A program made the translations under genes and the position numbers. A stretch of DNA of 38,241 bases from Lachnospiraceae bacterium (GTDB taxonomy: Bacteria > Bacillota > Clostridia > Lachnospirales > Lachnospiraceae). Of the stretch, positions 22,822 to 33,500 are shown one piece after another. Under the pieces are notes generated by a model. It did not search any database, was not told the DNA's origin, and saw nothing but the letters and a program-made list of their open reading frames with translations. The stretch covers positions 1-38,241 of the forward strand of contig JAQXXU010000015.1 in NCBI GenBank assembly GCA_029226225.1, read 5' to 3'. Every line of letters begins with the position of its first letter. Positions within the stretch are counted from its first letter, which is position 1.

Positions 22822-24771
22822 ATGGCTCTTAAGTTCCGTACCACTGGCATAAAACGCAGCACGAAGCATCGGATAATCCTGCTTGTGATCGTATTTTTTG
22901 TCTCACTTATATTTTTCTACTGTATATTGAACCGGCATAAGGTACCGGAAGTCTCTCAGATGAGCTCGCCTACCCTGCCTACTGTCTCCGTGAATAGTTT
23001 CGATACTGATCAGCTGCTGCTTCACGGCTATACATCAGCTATGGATCCTTCACAGATGACAGATACCCTGATTCCCTTAGACAAGGACAGAAAGCTGTCA
23101 TTTACTGTGAATACCTATGGAAACCAGATAAGCCGTGCTTCATACGAAATCCATTCTGTAGATACTTCCCGCACGATTTCCGCAGAATCAGTAGATTCAC
23201 TTAGTGCTAATGGTTCCACAGTTACTTTCGACACTGAGTTTACTAATCTTCTCGATCCCGGTAAGACTTATTCCCTGGTGCTGAATCTGACTTCCGGAAA
23301 AAAGTCTCTGCACTACTATAGTCAGATCACCATCGCTGAAAACAGCCATCTGAAAGAGCTCCTGAAGTTTGCCACAGATTTCCATAAGAAGAGCTTATCT
23401 GATGACTATGATTCTCTCGGACAGTACCTGGAACCTTCGGCAGATGCTTCTTCCGGAGATATCTCTCATGTGACTATCCATTCTGCGGTAAACGACCTCG
23501 GTATGCAGAGCTTCAGTCATACTGAAAAGTCTGACCCGATCGTATCAGTCACAGACATATCTGATGATACCGCTTCTGTCAGCATCAGCTATATACTCGA
23601 GCATGAGAACTCCTGTTATCTCTGCGTTGAAAAATACCGCATCCGCTACGGTTCACCGCGTATGTATCTGCTTTCATTCGACCGAAAGCTTGATGTGGTT
23701 CCGAAATCAGGCACTTTTACAGTGAAGGGCAATACACTTCAGATCGGCGCATCTGCTGATGCGCCTGTCATCACCGCGAACGAATCGGGCTCAGTGGCTG
23801 CCTTTGTCCAGGCAGGAGCCCTCTACGAATATAACGCAAACCAGAACCTGGTAACTTCGGTCTTCTCATTTTTCAAAGACTCTGATGACCTGCGTTGCCT
23901 TGCCACTGACCATGATATCCGCATCCTGAATATAGATGCATCCGGTTCGATGGACTTCGTGGTTTACGGCTATATGAACTGTGGAAGTCATGAGGGAAAG
24001 AGCGGAATAGACATCTACCACTACGACAGTTCGTCGAATGTCGCCACGGAAGAGGGCTTTATCAATAGTAAAAATCCGCTTTCCTATCTGCAGGAAAACT
24101 TCTCAGAACTTCTCTACAGGACTTCCGGTGGCCGTTTCTACTGTCTTCTGAATCGCAACCTGCTGGGGATCGACTTAGCCACCAGGAAGACAGATCTCAT
24201 CCTGAAAAACCTCCAGGACGGCCAGTACTGTGTATCAGCCGACATGCGCTATATAGCCTGGACTTCAACCTCCGCGCCTGACACAGTTCTTAAAGTCCGC
24301 GACCTGAGTTCAAGCAGTGTTCGTGAGATCCGTGCCAGTGGTTCAGACAAAGTCAAAGCTCTCTGCTTCATGGGCGAAAATCTCGTCTATGGTACAGTTT
24401 CTGCAGAAGACACAGACACCGGCTATATGAAGTCGCTCTCTATAGTAAGCTTTCAGAACGGACGGATGTCCACGATAAAAACTTACCAGAAAGACGGTCT
24501 GCTGATATCGAAAGTGTCCGGCACTTCAAATGCTCTGAAGCTTACTCGTGTAAAAGCTGATGGATCCAGGGCGTCGTCAGATACTATTCTTGATACCATG
24601 GTAGACACGGATGAGGATGTGACTCTCACCAGCTCATCCGATGACGCCAGCGGCTCTACCCGCTGCATCACTTTCTCGAAACTATCGACGGAGCTTACCG
24701 GAAAGCCCAAGTATTCAGTCAGCGGCCTGGCACTTACGAACTCCACCATATCCCTCGACATCTATAACTGA
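22822..24771 (+). CDS. Membrane-anchored extracytoplasmic protein of unknown function, beta-rich
   Basis: I do not recognise this 649-residue protein. A basic N-terminus and one membrane segment at about residues 19-38 (IILLVIVFFVSLIFFYCILN) anchor a large outside part. Residues 45-180 look like a beta-sandwich, with a helical insert near LKELLKFATDFHKKSLSDDY. From about residue 290 repeated strand-turn units (SGSVAAFVQAGALYEYNANQ, DMRYIAWTSTS, ENLVYGTVSAEDT) suggest a beta-propeller of the TolB/WD-like kind. No catalytic motif or sorting signal is seen. GAAGGAG precedes the ATG. Conservation of such proteins beside EamA transporters could test a link; none is claimed. Confidence 0.75.
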   Translation: MALKFRTTGIKRSTKHRIILLVIVFFVSLIFFYCILNRHKVPEVSQMSSPTLPTVSVNSFDTDQLLLHGYTSAMDPSQMTDTLIPLDKDRKLSFTVNTYGNQISRASYEIHSVDTSRTISAESVDSLSANGSTVTFDTEFTNLLDPGKTYSLVLNLTSGKKSLHYYSQITIAENSHLKELLKFATDFHKKSLSDDYDSLGQYLEPSADASSGDISHVTIHSAVNDLGMQSFSHTEKSDPIVSVTDISDDTASVSISYILEHENSCYLCVEKYRIRYGSPRMYLLSFDRKLDVVPKSGTFTVKGNTLQIGASADAPVITANESGSVAAFVQAGALYEYNANQNLVTSVFSFFKDSDDLRCLATDHDIRILNIDASGSMDFVVYGYMNCGSHEGKSGIDIYHYDSSSNVATEEGFINSKNPLSYLQENFSELLYRTSGGRFYCLLNRNLLGIDLATRKTDLILKNLQDGQYCVSADMRYIAWTSTSAPDTVLKVRDLSSSSVREIRASGSDKVKALCFMGENLVYGTVSAEDTDTGYMKSLSIVSFQNGRMSTIKTYQKDGLLISKVSGTSNALKLTRVKADGSRASSDTILDTMVDTDEDVTLTSSSDDASGSTRCITFSKLSTELTGKPKYSVSGLALTNSTISLDIYN

Positions 24772-24783
24772 TCATAAAAATAG

Positions 24784-24811
24784 CCTCCCCGACTGGGGAG
24801 GTCATTTTATT
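24784..24811. terminator. Bidirectional terminator between the 649-residue gene and the LRR gene
   Basis: CCTCCCC-GACT-GGGGAGG forms a perfect seven-pair stem, with TCATTTTATTTAT after it on the plus strand and CTATTTTTAT on the minus strand. It can serve both convergent genes. Confidence 0.8.
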
Positions 24812-26102
24812 TATCGTCCTTTTTTCTGCTTACCAGTGTAAGCTTTCTCTTGTTCCCGGATACCATCACGAAGATACCAAGCAGGAGGAGAACTCCGCAC
24901 ATAGCGTATCTCGGATCTAAATCCGTATCAGCGGTCTTAGGTGTGTAGTCCTTACCGTTATAGCTTCTTCCACGACCACCAGCTGTAGAGCTGCCGCCTG
25001 AACCGCCGTTAGCTGATGAACCACCGCCTCGTCGGGCATCACCAGAAGCTACGGTATCATCATGACCGTCGTCTTCGCCTCCGTCATTATCTCCCGGTTG
25101 ATCAGGATCGTCGTTATTCGAAAATTCATCGTCTTCTCCTGGCTGATCCGGATCATCGTTATTCGTCATGCCAGAGTTAGAGTCATCGTTATTATCGTTA
25201 TCTCTACTAGATGCACTGCCACTTCCCGGGTCAAGCGCTATGAAGGTGATGCCGTTCGCAGAAGCGAATTTCGATGCAGCACTGTTCTGGTAACCGTACA
25301 ACTCACTCGGTCTCCAGCTTCCCTGCGAGCCGATGCTTACGACTCCTTTAGGTATAGTGATCGATGATACTGATGAATTCGTGAATGCCCCAGCTTCGAT
25401 CGAGTCTGCTGAGTTAGGTACTGACACAGTTCGTATATTCCTGTTATAAGAGAATGAACCGGCTCCTATAGTTCTCAGATTACTGGAGAATGATATCGAT
25501 GACTTACCAGGCGGTACGAGAATAAGTCTCGAACCTGATGCATTATAGAGGCATCCATCATATGACGAGTAAAAGCTGTTCGATGCAGAAATCGAAGTCA
25601 GGTTATTACACTCACCGAAGGCATTTGCCGAAATACTAGATACGCCGCCCGGCACCGATATGGAACCTAGTGCCGCACAACCATAAAATCCCTGGCTGCC
25701 TATGCTTGTCACAGTCGAAGGAATGGACACCTGTGTCAGGCTCATGCAGTTCTGGAATGTGCTCTCCGGAATGCTCGTGACTCTGCCAAGTGTCACACTC
25801 CGGAGATTTGTAGCCCCAGAGAATACTCTGCTTCCAAGCGTAGTCACTGAGCTTGGCAGACTGACATTCGTGATCGAAGTGTTATTCGCAAATACTCCGG
25901 AATCAATCGTCGTAACTCCTGATGGGACTGTGACCGATCCGCCTGAACCCTGGTACGACTTTAGCCTCGTTCCATCATCACTTAATACAAATCCAGCGTC
26001 TGTAGTCTTATCTGCCTGTGAATTATGCGAGGTAAAGATCCACACACCCATCACCAGCGCCAGAGTTATAAGAATCCATCCTGTTCTCGTACTCTTCTTC
26101 AT
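24807..26102 (-). CDS. BspA-type leucine-rich-repeat surface protein with candidate sorting signal
   Basis: A 431-residue surface protein. The signal segment is residues 9-30 (WILITLALVMGVWIFTSHN). About eight BspA-type LRR_5 repeats (for example VTTLGSRVFSGATNLRSVTL, VTSIGSQGFYGCAALGSISV) fill residues 50-280. An acidic linker contains the repeat NNDDPDQPG twice, followed by a Gly/Ser-rich spacer. The tail reads YTPKTADTDLDPRY, a hydrophobic span (MCGVLLLLGIFVMVSG) and basic NKRKLTLVSRKK. That order matches a sortase cell-wall sorting signal, with PKTAD where related Lachnospiraceae proteins have PKTGD. The sortase gene lies directly upstream, 54 bp away. Without sortase action the tail would still work as a membrane anchor. 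Confidence 0.85.
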   Translation of the reverse strand: MKKSTRTGWILITLALVMGVWIFTSHNSQADKTTDAGFVLSDDGTRLKSYQGSGGSVTVPSGVTTIDSGVFANNTSITNVSLPSSVTTLGSRVFSGATNLRSVTLGRVTSIPESTFQNCMSLTQVSIPSTVTSIGSQGFYGCAALGSISVPGGVSSISANAFGECNNLTSISASNSFYSSYDGCLYNASGSRLILVPPGKSSISFSSNLRTIGAGSFSYNRNIRTVSVPNSADSIEAGAFTNSSVSSITIPKGVVSIGSQGSWRPSELYGYQNSAASKFASANGITFIALDPGSGSASSRDNDNNDDSNSGMTNNDDPDQPGEDDEFSNNDDPDQPGDNDGGEDDGHDDTVASGDARRGGGSSANGGSGGSSTAGGRGRSYNGKDYTPKTADTDLDPRYAMCGVLLLLGIFVMVSGNKRKLTLVSRKKDDK

Positions 26103-26150
26103 TTAGTTTCCTGTCCTGTATATATAAATGCGTATATTCATACAGATTTT

Positions 26151-26179
26151 ATTATACTACCCGTTAACCCTTTTCGCAA
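26151..26179 (-). promoter_or_regulatory. Candidate promoter of the LRR gene inside the end of the sortase gene
   Basis: On the minus strand TTGCGA (26174-26179) and a perfect TATAAT (26151-26156) are separated by 17 bp and span the sortase stop codon. No terminator separates the two genes, so the LRR gene may be expressed both with sortase and on its own. Confidence 0.5.
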
Positions 26180-27392
26180 GCAGAAACAACCTTCCATCCT
26201 CGATATAGCTGTTACACGTAGACAGTGTCAGCAGCTCGTCTCCGGCCTTCACGCTCATGCCTCCGTTTACAACCATCGCACCTACACTTTCGGTGAATGC
26301 ATTCCATTCGTTCTCATTTTTGGCCTGGATGAAATTATAGTAACGGAATGAGTTATCATCGGCCTTTTTTACCTTTGCGAGACATACGGCCACAAGCTCG
26401 TATTCTCTGTGTTCATAGATGGTGTCGAACTTTATCGTTGTGTGCTCGTTGAAGTATTTCTCACTTAAAAAATTCTTCAGTTCTCCGAACATAGAACCGT
26501 TATTCATATTATGCCCATAGATGATCGTATTCGTGGTCGGATTTACCGCATCACTTCGATAGTCCATGAAAAGAGCTCCCGCCGTGCTGTTCTTCCCATC
26601 GAATGAATGGGTCAGGTAGTATGAATTATCCTTGGACTTCATGACCGGATAGTTGATGTCTGTGCCATCTATCTTCAGCCAGCCGATCAGGTTCGGATTC
26701 TGTGCTTTAAGCTGCCTGTAATCTTTCAGGACCTTAAGGTCACTTTCCTTCACGGTCTTAGTCCGCTTGAAAGGATCCTTCCCTTTCAGTTCCGCCGACT
26801 TATCTGATGATGCCTTACCTGCACTGTCAGCCGTCTGAGTGTTTGTCTGGGCCTGGAGATTCTTCAGCTTTCTCGTATTCAGGTAGTCGTCCAGCTGGTT
26901 GAAGCCGAAGTATGAAAAAAGCACCACAGCCGCTGTGATCACGACCATACCGATGTATCTCTGCGGACGGACCTTTTTCTCAGCTGTGTCGACCACTTCT
27001 TTATCCTTCAGGAGTCCTACGGACTTATCTGCCACCATATCGCCTATATGAGAAAAATAGTCCTCTCCGATCTTCGTCTTGAAAGTGATCTTTCCATCAC
27101 GGATAGTATTGTAGAGTCTAAGTACCAGCTGCGGTTCTGTCAGGTCTACTTTCTCTTCGATCAGCTGGATCTTCTTCAGGTCATTCTGTCCATCCCTGTA
27201 CTCATGGAAACTGTCAAAATAATACTCTCCGAGCTTGAACTTCCTGACTCCGTTCACATCTACGACGCCATCACTCCCGGCCGCTTCAGCGTCTGATGAT
27301 GCTTCCGGTTCAGCGTTCTTCTCCGCCTCTTTCTCCTTTTTTTCCTTCTCTACGTAGGGCCGCATAGCCTCATCGATTTCATTATTCCTCAT
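26157..27392 (-). CDS. Class B-type sortase with long cytoplasmic N-terminal extension
   Basis: A cysteine transpeptidase that cuts sorting signals and joins surface proteins to the wall. The catalytic triad is His294 (IIYGHNM), Cys393 (LSTCNS) and Arg401 (GRLFLLAKR). The domain from about 220 (LKAQNPNLIGWLKIDGTDIN YPV in two parts) is of the SrtB type. One membrane segment lies at about 147-165, so residues 1-146 should be cytoplasmic. They include a charged low-complexity start and a folded-looking part (KFKLGEYYFDSFHEYRDGQN) of unknown role. At 411 residues it is far longer than the usual 230-250. Genes on both sides encode surface proteins; the LRR protein is the likely substrate. Confidence 0.9.
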   Translation of the reverse strand: MRNNEIDEAMRPYVEKEKKEKEAEKNAEPEASSDAEAAGSDGVVDVNGVRKFKLGEYYFDSFHEYRDGQNDLKKIQLIEEKVDLTEPQLVLRLYNTIRDGKITFKTKIGEDYFSHIGDMVADKSVGLLKDKEVVDTAEKKVRPQRYIGMVVITAAVVLFSYFGFNQLDDYLNTRKLKNLQAQTNTQTADSAGKASSDKSAELKGKDPFKRTKTVKESDLKVLKDYRQLKAQNPNLIGWLKIDGTDINYPVMKSKDNSYYLTHSFDGKNSTAGALFMDYRSDAVNPTTNTIIYGHNMNNGSMFGELKNFLSEKYFNEHTTIKFDTIYEHREYELVAVCLAKVKKADDNSFRYYNFIQAKNENEWNAFTESVGAMVVNGGMSVKAGDELLTLSTCNSYIEDGRLFLLAKRVNG

Positions 27393-27399
27393 AACGAGT

Positions 27400-27428
27400 A
27401 TATTATCACTGAATTATAAATACGTCAA
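27400..27428 (-). promoter_or_regulatory. SigmaA promoter of the sortase gene
   Basis: On the minus strand TTGACG (27423-27428) overlaps the T-run of the preceding terminator; TAATAT (27400-27405) follows after 17 bp. Transcription would begin within a few bases of the annotated ATG at 27392, so the message may be almost leaderless. Confidence 0.55.
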
Positions 27429-27459
27429 AAAACTGGTGAGCTTTTTCAGCTCACCAGTT
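27427..27459 (-). terminator. Intrinsic terminator of the giant surface protein gene
   Basis: On the minus strand AACTGGTGAGCT and AGCTCACCAGTT form a perfect 12-pair stem around GAAAA, followed by TTTT GACG. It ends the giant gene and separates it from the sortase gene. Confidence 0.92.
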
Positions 27460-27508
27460 AACAGATGCTTATCCATTCTCTAAGACATTCGCAAAATAGC
27501 CTTCTGCC

Positions 27509-30500
27509 TTACTTCGCTTTCACTGTCTTACCAGCAGAATACTTGCTGAAGCTGCGCTTCACGCCTGACTGCCTGTAAGAGATGACTTTGTAGGTGTACT
27601 TTCTGCCGCTCTTCAGGCCCGTGTTCGTAAATGAAGTGCTCTTAGTAGTCTTAACACGAGTCCACTTCTTTGAACCGGCTGTCTTACGGTATACCATGTA
27701 GCCAGTAGCGTTATTCACCTTATTCCAGGTCAGCTTGATCTTACCCTTACCAGTGCTCTTGGCTGAGGTGATCTTCGGCTGTGTAGTCGATGTCGCTATC
27801 TGCTGTACAGATGCTGTACTGTAACCATTCTGCCCGTTCGCCGTGATGTAGCTCTGAATACCTACAGTATAGAGAACTCCACGAGTCAGACCGGTCAGAT
27901 ATGTAGACTTCTTGCTGCTGCTCAGGTTCACCTGCTTCTGTGAACCATTCTCCGGAGCGTAGAATATACGATATCCATCTACTCCACTGACTTTCTTCCA
28001 GGTCACCTTCAGACGACCGCTCGGCATAGCAGTAACTATCATCTGTGGAGCAGCTTTGACATTTATAGCAAAGTAGATATTCGCTACTCCGGTGTAGTTA
28101 TTGATACCAGTAATGGTCACTGTAGCCATACCAGGCTGCGTATTATTATAATACGTATAGGTAAAATCAGCCGTTCCATCATTCGATGTCGGGGAACCTG
28201 TCAGCAGGTTCGTGCCATCGGTTATACGGATATCCGGTGTGTGTGCCTTTCCGTTATAATCCACATCAGCCAGAGGCGTGATCGATGTAGTGTTTATATC
28301 CCTTGCCTGGATAGCATAATTATAAGGTATAGTTACTGTCTGTCCATGGCTTGTGATAGTGATCTGCATTCGTACATTTCCTGCATTGATGCACGCATCA
28401 CCATCAGAGGTACTCGAATATACTACAGAATCAGTCGGATATACAGTTCCCTGCTTATCAGTAACTACCGGTACCGGCTTATGAGCTTGGCGGTCATATA
28501 CGTAGTTCGCGGCGACACCCAGGATGTTATACATCGAGGAATCATTTCCTATATCGAACTGTACAGTCCTTGTTCCCTCGTAGTACTTGCCTTCTGCTGT
28601 AAAAATGGCCGTTCCCTTTGTCCTGAACGAATCAGTCGAAGTAATGCTCAACGTATAGTCAGTACCCAGCTTCAGGTCATTACCGCCGGCCTTTATCGTG
28701 GCACCCGAAAGTTCCGTGATCGGCTGTCCAGTGTACATCTGCTTAGGGATGATGAAGGTAGAGGTCTTGTCATTCAGGTCGGCGTAGATGGTAAATGGCA
28801 GATCCTTTGAACCGGTATAGTTGCCAATACCAGTTATTTTTGCATTCGCTGCACCAGCATTTGTGTTATCAGTGTAGGTAATAGCGAAGTCTCTATCCTG
28901 AGTCAATGTAACAGCCCCCTGTGTACCAGAATATGTGACTGTTATCTTCGGTGTGATCGCACTTCCTGTATACTTTCTACGTGTGATACCATCTGTAAAC
29001 GCTGCAAAAATACCATTATTATCTGACAGATCTACACCAAGTATCTTGAAGTAAACCGTCTTAGAACCCTCGTAGTTCGTAGGCTTAACAGTTACTGATG
29101 CTGTGCCGGCAGCATTATTATTTGCATAGGTTACCGTATAATTACTTGCGGCCATAGGCGTTTTTACATTATTCGCGCCTAATGTATAAACGCTCACTTC
29201 CGGCCGTATCTCAGCTCCCTGATACTGAACTGAGTACATACCACTTGAATCCATCTGCAGTCCCGGAAGCTCTACACCCCAAGTATTTCCAGATGCCGGC
29301 CATATAGTGAACTTGATCTCTTTTGTTCCATACAGGGGGCCATCTGTAGCTGTAAGTATTATTGAGTACTGACCAGCATTGACTGCTTCACTCGGATTTT
29401 GTGGAGTATACTGAACATCAGCTATATTTATTTTACTATTAGCTGAGTTCAGCGTATATGTAGGTACATGGTTCTGACCATCATAGCGTATAGTACCTCC
29501 ATTTACCGTATAAGTAGTATACGACTCAAAAGGATGACCTATTCTGAATGTCTTCTTAAGTGCTCCAGTATAATCTCCTGTTCCTGATATAGTCACCTGT
29601 GGGAGTTCTGTTGCGACAAATGTATCGTCAAAAGCTCTCATTTCCTCAAGTGTTCCACAGGCCTTTATTGCATTTGCTGTTGGCCTTACACTAAAGTTCT
29701 CAGAGTCATTATTTATTATCTGATCACCTTTCCTGACAGTCGGTGTTACTTCACTGCCAGTCCACTCAGCATCATCTACACGGAACTGAGAATCCATGTT
29801 CGAGATATCTTCCTGATTTACTTTCCATGTAAATGTCTTGACCGATCCTCCAAGTAACCGTCCACCCGGAAGCGCTGTTAACGTAACTGTATATGAGCCT
29901 GCGTGTAACGGTCTATCAGTAGGTCCTTCAGTTACCGCTGTCCCATTTCCATCTGTTTCTCTCTTAAAGCTGAAAGTATAATCTGCCGGTTTAGTGCCAC
30001 TGGTGTTGCTGTATAGCAGCTTATACTGTGCATTATTTCCTCTAGGTATATACAGCTGTATGTATCTATCGGGATTCAGATAGTCTCCACCATTATCACC
30101 GAAAGTAGCATAGTTTGTATCACCTATCAGCGTAGCTTTTGCTATATCCAACTGGTTGATCACATAAGTAGTAGTTGCTGTTCCTTTAAAGTTACTACCT
30201 GATGTCTGGTCTTCTTTATACAGACCTGTCATAGTCATGGTAACTGTAACACCTGACTTGGTATTCTCCGTATATTCAGATTTAAACTGTACATCGTCTA
30301 CCTGAACCTTACCATCTATTCCATTAATCGTCACGTATTCAGGTGTTACCTCAGCCCCTCCCTGATAATATTGATCTTCTGCTTTGACCTTAGCTGTTGA
30401 TAGATCAAATGGTGCTATAGTAAAAGTGCCCATATTCGCTGAGCCTGCATAGTTTCCTTTTGCACTGACCAGATAGTTCCTAGTTCCTGCATTGGTCAGG

Positions 30501-33500
30501 CCGCCAACGAACGTCACATCATAATCTTTTCCCTTGTGCAGATAAGCTTTTGATCCATCTGACTTCTCATAATATACCTTATTATTGAACTTTAAGTCGT
30601 CAACAGTCAGTTCTTTGCCATTATACGTTCCTATAGTTCCAAGACTTTCGGCTTTCAGATTATTGTCGAGATCTATAGCCCTGATCGAATATGTAGTATC
30701 TGGTCTGCTATCGCTGAAGTATTTACTCCTATTAGTTTCTCCTATTTCTACTGTGTATGTACCTACGTCTGCAGATGTGGTTCCTGCGTTTAATGTATAG
30801 TTCTCATAGGTGGTTGTTGTTCCATCACCTGAAGTCTCTTCTCTTTCCAGCGTCTGACCATTCAGGGTTACTGTTACCTGATCCTGCTTGTATGGGTCTG
30901 TTCCATCATATGTATATTCACGATCCCAGCCGAACTTCACCTCAGTCTGCGACAGATCATACTTTATATAAAGAATTAACTCTGATGACTGTCCAGTTCC
31001 TGTTGGTCCCTCTATATTTATGATGTATTTTCCTGGTTCGGTCAACGTAGGAGTCGGTGTCTCTGTGTCACTACTTCCAGTTCTTGGGTCATATGCTCCA
31101 TACTCACCTTTTATGCTTACTGCATCACCGGTCTTATGATCCTTATCCTGTTTTTCGAGAGTCACATTATTCGTAGAAAATGGACTTTTTATAGAAAGAT
31201 CTCCATTTCCTAACGTATAACCATTTGCCCTGTATGGGAGCTCCAGCTCATCCGTACCGTTTTTCGTCCACTTGAGACCGGAACGGCTTTCTATAACTTT
31301 CAGATATATGGTATAACTTGTACCATCATATGGACTTCCATCAGCACCATCTATTGTTATATCTACATTTCCAGTCGATGTAATCTTTGATGGAGTTACA
31401 GTAAAGTCTTTCTCATCAGCATTCAGGCGTACTGAAGTATTTGGTATAGATATCCTTATACTATCGAGTGAGAGTACTGTGCCATCCTCATACTTAAAGC
31501 CATTATCACCATCCGTATATACTATAAGTCTTTCGTTTTTATTAACCGGAAGTTTTATACCAGATACTGTATACTTATTCTTATCGTTCAGATCTCCCAG
31601 ATTACCTTTGACCATATACGATACTGTACTTATTCCCGCATAGTCCCCACTTGCAGTTATTGTGACAGTCTTCTTTCCCGGATAAGTAAAATACTTATCG
31701 TCTGAAGTACGATCCAGGGTATAATATTTTGCATCTACAACTTTTTTTCCGCTTTTGTCGTTTACTGTAAGCTTCGGACGGTCAGGATCACTGCCTGTTT
31801 TACTATCAGCACTAGTCAGGATTGGCTTAGGAGTTTTCGCTGTTACTGTCTTATTATCAGTTCCTGAAGTCTCGAAGCCATCATAGTCCACTTCGCTTGG
31901 ACTGAAGCTTGCCTTTATATTTGGATTCTCGTCCATGCTCTTTACAGTATACGATTTAGTGATTTCGCCCGTTAGTCCAGTAGTATTTTCTGAATTATGG
32001 TCATCATCCTGGCCCTTCATTCGTATAGTTACAGTGTATGTTCCCTCATCAGAAAAATATGATGCTTTGTTCGTCGTTTTACCGTCGAGAGGGTTTACCT
32101 GAGTAGTGTCGTTACTAATGGCGCTTGTCGACGGGCCTGTCGTTGTTACGTTGGTTACTGTTGTATTACTACTGCCGCTCTGATTGTTGTATGTAATAGT
32201 AAACCGATCCGTTTTTTCGCTTTTAGTTACTACGTTATTATTGTCTTTAGTTATATATGTAGAGAACACATAGCTATGTCCATCCTTATCCTTATAAATG
32301 ATGTAATAGCTCTCTGGATCTACCTGCGTATTAGTTGATATCTGCTTCAACCCCACTTCTGGGAATACCGGATCACCATTGTAAGCATTCTCAGCTGTAA
32401 ATGGACTAATCTCGTAGTCAGAGCTATTTGTGATATTTACCTTATTCAAATCTATATGATAGGTTCCTGAATAGTGAATTCCACGACCTATAGCATCTAC
32501 TTTCTGACTTTCCAGATTCGCCAGTGTATAGTCACTGTTATCTCCCGGCTTAAGAAGAGTTCCATCTAAGCTACTGCCTGTCCACACATTTGGAGCCTGC
32601 CATGAGATGTAGTCTGTTACATCTTTTGGCTCGCTAGTTTCTGGTTTATTCCAAACATTACTGCCAGACTGTTTTGATACATATATGGTCTGTCCAGCGT
32701 TTTTAGGCTTGACATAGATTTTAATCTCATCCTGCATTTTGGCAAGATCTTTATACGTATCAAGAGCATCAGTGTTAACAGTTACCTTTATATCTCCATC
32801 TTCTTTTGTACCGTTATCAGACTTATACGCTCTATTAAGGTTCAGCGGAGCAATCCTATATCTAGTGTATTCGTCTGCATCAATTGTTCCGTATATATAG
32901 CTGGATCCATTTTTGGCAGTAATTGTCACTTTTTTGTAGCCCGCACTTGAATCTACCGGCTCAGATACTTCGTAGTCTACTCCTTCTTCAAGCTGTTTAT
33001 ATACCGGATTATTGTCTTTCGTATTTGTACCTGTCTTAACCGCAAGAACAAACTTCGGTGTTACATTTTCTCCATAATAAGTGAGACCCTCGCTGCTTCC
33101 AGTTATGTTTTCACCGGTATACGGGTCATATAACTGTACAAGGATATTAGGAGCTTTTGATACATCTTTTCCGAGATTTGCCTTATTGCTTATATCGTAT
33201 CCCTTGCTGGCAGATAGCTCTCTTTTTCCTGTATAGTTACCTTTTCCGGTTATGGTTATGGTTTTCCTAGAACCAGCAGTGTCGTCTCCAGTTACAGCGA
33301 TATCATAATTATCCTTCTGAGAAATATTATCCTTCTGAGAAATCTCAACCGGACTCTTATCTGCATTTATCAGCGACTTATATGTCACCTTGGCTGTTGC
33401 GTTTCCATCGGCATCCAAAGAAGCTGTTGCATTTATAGGTGAATCGTCAGTTTCACTAAGGCTCAGTGGATTTACGCTGAACTCTACATATACCGTACCA

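Noticed and set aside
25062-25367. Repeated acidic linker of the LRR gene as a separate plus-strand gene or CRISPR-like repeat
   Set aside because: The repeats are coding (NNDDPDQPG twice), only two copies, and there are no spacers.
28241-28810. 189-codon plus-strand ORF
   Set aside because: Shadow of the giant repeat gene; composition is Ile/Tyr/Arg/Ser-rich as expected from reverse reading.
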